DNA from: Henckelia pumila
Taxonomy: Eukaryota > Streptophyta > Magnoliopsida > Lamiales > Gesneriaceae
Assembly (NCBI RefSeq): GCF_033568475.1
Contig: NC_133123.1
Location: 62,627,522 to 62,691,521 of the forward strand
DNA length: 64,000 nt
Direction of reading: 5' to 3'
Shown here one piece after another: positions 58,791 through 64,000 of this stretch. A program made the position numbers and the translations under genes. The notes under the pieces were generated by a model. The model had not been told where the DNA came from and searched no databases. It saw only the letters and a program-made list of their open reading frames with translations. Numbering within the stretch: position 1 is the stretch's first letter; each line of letters begins with the position of its first letter.

Positions 58791-59639
58791 CGTTATCAGC
58801 ACGATCGCTCAAAGATTTTCGACGCTCCAAAACACAAAGAGAAGATAAAAATATTCAACATGTAAGAATTTTTATTTTACTGTTTATATATTTTTATTGT
58901 GTATATATTTAATATATAATATCATGTTATGTTTTTTTAAAAAAACTTGTTATAAATCCTGGGAGGATGTTAAGACGACATCCCACACTCCCGAAAAGGG
59001 ATACGACAAGTATAAAAGCCTCTAAAGTTTTTAAACATTATAATCATATTTGTATAATTTCACAATATTATATAAAAGGTTGTCTACGACACCGATCTTA
59101 TAATAATGTGATATGATATACTATACCTGATTTTATACTAACTTTATTAGTATAATTTCACAATATTATATAAAAGTTTGTCTAAGACACCGACCTTATA
59201 ATAATGTGATATGATATACATAATTATTTAATTATGATTATCATTATATGCATTGCATCATTATCACAAAATTTTTATTCAACACATACTCGATATTTCT
59301 TACCCCCAACGATCAAAAACGGTCATAAACGACTAGTTTTTTTTCCCTATATATATGATAACTCAAACTCATTTTCAATCACACCAAAATTCATTCTTTC
59401 TCTCAAAATATTTTATCCTCGGTTTTTTCGAAGATGGAGATGATGGCATTTATAAGGATATTTTTCATAACGACTATGATCATCATGCTCACGAGTTTTG
59501 TATTCACCGGCGATTTTCCACCAAAGATTTTTTATCTATTTATATACGCACTTGTAATCTACGTTCTTCCATTATTTTGTATTGTCATACTAATAGAAAT
59601 TAACTAATAAAATGCATTGTTATTTTTCTAGTACCACCA
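58791..59639 (+). other. E5 leader: putative primer site and tandem duplication
   Basis: CGTTATCAGCACGA (58791-58804) adjoins the LTR, as in E3. A ~100-bp duplication ('tataatttcacaatattatataaaa..gtgatatgatata') lies at about 59054-59131 and 59149-59219. A pyrimidine-rich stretch follows. Short frames here are not supported as genes. Confidence 0.65.
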
Positions 59640-60679
59640 TGTCAAACTTGACAAAGATTGAATTCGTTGCGCTCGATATCACCGGAAAGAATTACATGCC
59701 ATGGACTCTCGATGTAGAAATGCATCTTGAGTCATTGGGTCTAAGTGATACCATAAAAGAAAATAATATATCATCCTCACAAGAAAAGGCAAAGTCTATG
59801 ATTTTCTTACGTAGACATCTTGATGAAGGATTGAAATGTGAGTATCTCACAGAAAAAGACCCAATGATTTTATGGAAAGGGCTGAAAGAAATATTTGAGC
59901 ATATAAGAGAAGTTATACTCCCGATCGCCCGTGATGAATGAAATATGTTAAGATTCCAAGACTTTAAAGAAGTCAGTGATTATAATTCAGCGATGTATCG
60001 AATAGTCTCACAATTGAAATTCTGTGGACTTGAAGTCACAGAGATGGAAATGCTTGAGAAAACATTTTCCACTTTTCACGCATCGAATATAACTCTACAA
60101 CAACAGTATAGAGTGCGTGGATTTTTGAGATATTCCGAACTAATCGCATGTCTTCTTGTGACGGAAAAGAACAACGAATTGTTAGTAAGAAATCATCAAT
60201 CCCGACCCACTGGATCAACGGCATTTCCTGAAGCAAATGTCGTAATGAAAAATGAAAACCAAAATCAAAGGCATAGACCAGATTTTGGTCGTGGACGAGG
60301 TCGAGGAAATGGGCGTGGACGTGGACGTAAAAATTATCGCGGTCGTGGTCGTGGCCGTGGATATGAAAATAATCGAGGTAGTTATTTCAATAACTCATCT
60401 CAAAAGAATGTCACGAATCACCCACCAAAAAGGCAGCATGAAAATACGAGTGAAAATGAAAATCACTCAAAAAGATCTGAGAGTGTTTGTTATAGATGTG
60501 GCACTCCAGGACATTGGTCACATATTTGTCGAACCCCTGAGCACCTATGTAAGCTCTATAAAGAATCGACAAAGGGGAAAGGAAAAGAGACAAATTTTGT
60601 TGAAGATAGTGACCGTTTAATTGGTTCAACTAGTTTCAATGCTGCAGATTTTTTGAATGATTTCGAAGACATTGATTAA
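59640..60679 (+). pseudogene. E5 gag with one in-frame stop
   Basis: It starts MSNLTKIEFVALDITGKNY at 59640. It is open except for TGA at 59939-59941 at a position that is Trp in the E3 gag (YEWMHLRLQDFK). UBN2/DUF4219-type capsid motifs (EKTFSTFHASNITLQQQY, TEKNNELLVRNHQ) are followed by an RGG-rich basic block (about 60285-60385, repeats of GRGRG), one CCHC knuckle (CYRCGTPGHWSHIC, about 60490-60531), and an acidic tail. The gag stop is TAA at 60677. Confidence 0.88.
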
Positions 60680-60806
60680 AATATTGGTGGGACTACATTG
60701 TAACAAATTTGTATTTTTCATGCATTCTTGTATTATAAAGCATGTTATATTTTGCATTTGTATTGTAATTAATTTTTCTTTATTGCATTTTTTTGTGAAG
60801 TTTGAT

Positions 60807-63800
60807 ATGGAAAATGCTATGAGCAAACATGGAAATAATATCATGGAAAATTGCATACCAGATAGTGGTACAACACACACTATTCTGCGAGATGAAAGAT
60901 ATTTCTTGGAAATAAAACCAACAAAAACAATGGTGAATACCATATCAGGTCCTGTAGACTTGATTGAAGGTTGTGAAAAAACACATTTTTTGTTACCTAA
61001 TGGTACAAAATTTCTGATAAATGATGTTTTATATTCACCACAATCGAAAAGAAATTTGTTGAGTTTTAATGACATATACTCTCATGGGTATGATACTGAG
61101 ACGATAACTGATGGAAATCAGAAATATATGTGTCTTACCACATATAAATCAGGAAAAAAATATGTGGTTGAAAAATTATCAATGCTCCCTACTGGATTGC
61201 ATTATACACATATAAGGCCAATCGAATCAAATATGGTGGTTAATAGTTCTTCAATATTAACAAATTGACATGATCGATTGAGACATCCTGGTTCAATAAT
61301 GATGCGAAGAATTATTGAAAATACGCATGGTCATCCATTGAAAAACCAGAAGATCTTTCAGAATAATAAGTTTCAATGTAAAGCATGTTCTCTTGGAAAA
61401 CTTATTATAAGACCATCGCCAGCTAAAATCCAAACTGAATCACCCATATTTCTTGAACGTATTCAGGGTGATATTTGTGGGCCAATTCATCCGCTATGTG
61501 GACCATTTTGATATTTTATGGTATTGATCGATGCCTCTAGCAGATGGTCACATGTATGCTTATTGTCAACTCGGAATGTGGCATTTGCAAGATTGATGGC
61601 TCAAATAATAAAATTACGAAATCAATTTCCCGATTATACAATCAAGAAAATAAGACTTGATAATGCTAGAGAATTTACATCTCAGACTTTCAATGATTAT
61701 TGTATGTCAATGGGAATCACTGTTGAACATTCTGTAGCTCATGTTCATACGCAAAATGGATTAGCTGAATCATTGATTAAACGTCTACAACTGATTGCTA
61801 GACCAATGATTATGAAAACAAAACTCCCTATTTCTATATGGGGACATGCAATTTTACATGCTGCGGTATTAATTCGCATCAGACCAAGTGCATATCATAA
61901 ATTCTCCCCATTGCAACTTGCATTTGGTAAAGAACCAAATATCTCTCATCTGAGAATTTTTGGATGTATGGTGTATGTGCCTATTGCACCACCTCAACGA
62001 TCAAAAATGGGTCCACAAAGAAAAATCGGTATTTATATCGGTTATGATAGTCCATCAATCATTCGATATATTGAGCCTCAGACAGGCGATGTGTTTATAG
62101 CACGCTTTGCTGATTGTCATTTTAATGAAGAAATCTTCCCAGTGTTAGGGGGAGAAAAAAAACACATCGAAAAAGAAATCACATGGTATGTACCATCATT
62201 GTTACATTTGGATCCAAGGACCAAACAATGTGAGAAAGATGTACAGCAAATTGTGCACATGCAAAGAATTGCAAATCAAATGTCAGATGCATTTGCAGAC
62301 ACAAAAGGGGTAACAAAATCATATATACATGCTGTAAATGCCCCTGCTCGAAATGAAATTCCAAAGAAACAAATTGAAGACACTCATGATGTCATAAAAC
62401 GCTTGAAGCGTGGAAGACCAGTCGGTTCCAAGGATAAAAATCCTCGAAAAAGAAAAGGCATAGAGAAACACGACGATCATAAAATAGAAAATGGTGTTCC
62501 AGAAGAATCACCTGATGATGAAAATATTCTGTCAGAACCACAAACTGACGAGAATCGTGAAATCTCTATCAATTATATTAATACTGGAAAAATATGGAAC
62601 CGAAAAGACATAGAAGATATTGATGAGATATTTTCTTATAATGTGTCTTGTGACATCGTAAATGAAAATGAGGATCATGAACCAAAATCTTTTGGTGAAT
62701 GTAAAACTCGTCATGATTGGGTCAAATGGAAAGATGCCATCCAGGTTGAATTGGATTCACTGAATAAACGCAATGTTTTTGGACCTATAGTCCTCACACC
62801 TAAAGGTGTAAAACCTGTTGGATACAAATGGGTTTTTATTCGAAAGCGAAATGAGAAAAATGAAATAGTCAGATATAAAGCTAGACTTGTTGCACAAGGT
62901 TTTTCTCAAAGGCCTGGAATTGATTATGAAGAAACGTATTCTCCTGTTATGGATGCAATTACATTTCGATATTTGATTAGTTTGGCAGTGTCTGAAAATT
63001 TGGAAATGTGTCTTATGGATGTTGTTACAGCTTGCTTATACGGATCACTTGATAGTGATATATATATGAAAATCTCTGAAGGATTTAAGATGCCTGAAGC
63101 ACAAAGTTCAAAACCCAGAGAATTTTATTCTGTAAAATTGCAAAGATCATTATATGGGTTAAAGCAATCCGGCCGAATATGGTATAATCGGCTAAGTGAG
63201 CACTTGATGAAAAAGGGATATGTAAATGATCCAATATGCCCTTGTGTTTTCATCAAGAAAACAACATCCGGATGTGTAATTATTGCTGTATATGTTGATG
63301 ATTTATACATCATTGGAACGAATAAGAAATTCAAGAAGTTATAATGTACTTGAAGGAAGAATTCGAAATGAAGGATCTTGGAAAAACCAAGTATTGTCTG
63401 GGTTTGCAAATCGAACAAAAAGAATGTGGAATTTTTGTTCACCAGGCAAATTATACAGAAAAGATCCTTAAACGTTTTAATATGGATAAATCAAATCCAT
63501 TAAGTACTCCAATGGTTGTAAGATCATTAAACATAGAAAAGGATCCATTCCGTCCATGTGGAGATGATGAAGTTATTCTTGTTCCAGAAGTACCATATCT
63601 AAGTGCCATTGGTGCCCTTATGTATCTTGCAAATTGCACTAGACCTGATATATCTTTTGCTGTAAATTTATTGGCAAGATTCAGTTCATATCCAACAAAG
63701 AGGCACTGGAACGGAGTTAAACATATATTTCGTTATCTACGAGAAACAACAGATTTGAGACTTTTGTACTCAAAAGACACCAATCAAAGTATCATTGGTT

Positions 63801-64000
63801 ATGCTGATGCTGGATATTTATCTGATCCACATAAGGCACGTTCTCAAATCGAATATTTATTTACTCGTGGAGGCACCGCAATTTCTTGGCGTTCACAGAA
63901 ACAAACACTCGTAACAACTTCATCAAATCACGCTGAGATTATTGCGCTACATGAAGCAAGCCGTGAATGTGTTTGGCTAAAATCAATGACACAACATATC
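60807..64000 (+). pseudogene. E5 pol (protease-integrase-RT-RNase H), lightly broken, runs off window
   Basis: From MENAMSKHGNN at 60807: the protease active site DSGTTHTIL (about 60865); TGA at 61266 where E3 has Trp (LWHDRLGHP); integrase zinc domain (HDRLRHPG .. CKACSLGK); TGA at 61509 after LCGPF; integrase core (IRLDNAREF, TQNGLAESLIKRL); and the GRPVGSKDKNPRKRK linker. RT follows: [28 protein letters not shown] and YVDDLYIIG near 63295. One frameshift at about 63335-63345 follows, then RNase H in another frame (YADAGYLSDPHKARS, SSNHAEIIALHEASRECVWLKS). The window ends inside RNase H. Catalytic motifs are otherwise kept, so the element is fairly recent. Confidence 0.9.

Larger units (their letters stand above)
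58512..64000 (+). mobile_element. E5: Ty1-copia retrotransposon related to E3, 3' end outside window
   Basis: The 5' LTR 58512-58790 (TGTTGAAAAATATT..TTACAACA) is followed by CGTTATCAGCACGA, an 850-bp leader, gag, protease, integrase, reverse transcriptase and most of RNase H. Gag and pol motifs are those of E3 but the LTRs differ (279 against 158 bp). It inserted into the right copy of the M1-flanking repeat. Coding breaks are few: three in-frame TGA and one frameshift. Confidence 0.92.

Noticed and set aside
59234..59603. Small frames in the E5 leader
   Set aside because: They lack homology, overlap each other in different frames and lie in the non-coding leader before gag.

Overview
The window is nuclear DNA of a plant, most likely a eudicot. 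The evidence is long AT-rich stretches, spliced genes with GT..AG introns, plant-type Ty1-copia polyproteins, FAR1/FHY3-type and MuDR-type transposases, a DUF1985/ULP1 gene and TATA-box LTR promoters. I see nothing bacterial. By length it is almost all transposable element. Only one gene looks like an intact host gene: a six-exon FAD-dependent monooxygenase on the minus strand at 42965-44753.

Left part (1-35075) is a nest of LTR retrotransposons whose ends I could fix from TG..CA termini and, for four insertions, 5-bp target-site duplications (TSDs). The host is copia element E4 (minus strand; its 5' LTR ends at 35075 and its 3' half lies left of the window). Element GE, which carries a 'putative plant transposon protein' gene, appears inserted in E4's pol at 22827/22828. 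Copia element E1 (3448-22140, minus, TSD GTTGA) sits in GE's 3' LTR. Copia element E2 (6262-15927, plus, TSD CCTAC) sits in E1's reverse transcriptase. E4's 5' LTR was separately hit by short-LTR copia element E3 (25829-33755, minus, TSD AATTT), which itself took a solo LTR of the E1/E2 family (29792-31634, TSD AAAAT). E2 is very young: its two 1864-bp LTRs differ at three positions that I could find, and its gag-pol has one frameshift.

Middle part (35076-45070): a SINE-like fragment, two decayed FAR1-RELATED/MULE genes in tandem that share the same 3' terminal sequence, the monooxygenase gene and a MITE in its upstream flank.

Right part (47134-58511): a ~10.6-kb Mutator-like element, M1, with short imperfect terminal inverted repeats. 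It carries two convergent decayed genes, a MuDR-type transposase (plus) and a DUF1985-coiled coil-ULP1 protease-like gene (minus). Its non-coding parts are packed with the hexamer TGGTCT/AGACCA in four clusters; the same hexamer lies in both terminal repeats. A 521-bp MITE with a perfect 9-bp TSD is nested in it, and ~340-bp direct repeats flank it. From 58512 to the end another copia element (E5, plus), related to E3, runs off the window.

The most unusual signal is the TGGTCT motif system of M1. It resembles in layout, but not in sequence as far as I know, the motif clusters recognised by the VANC anti-silencing proteins of Arabidopsis VANDAL elements. No tRNA, rRNA or CRISPR array was seen.
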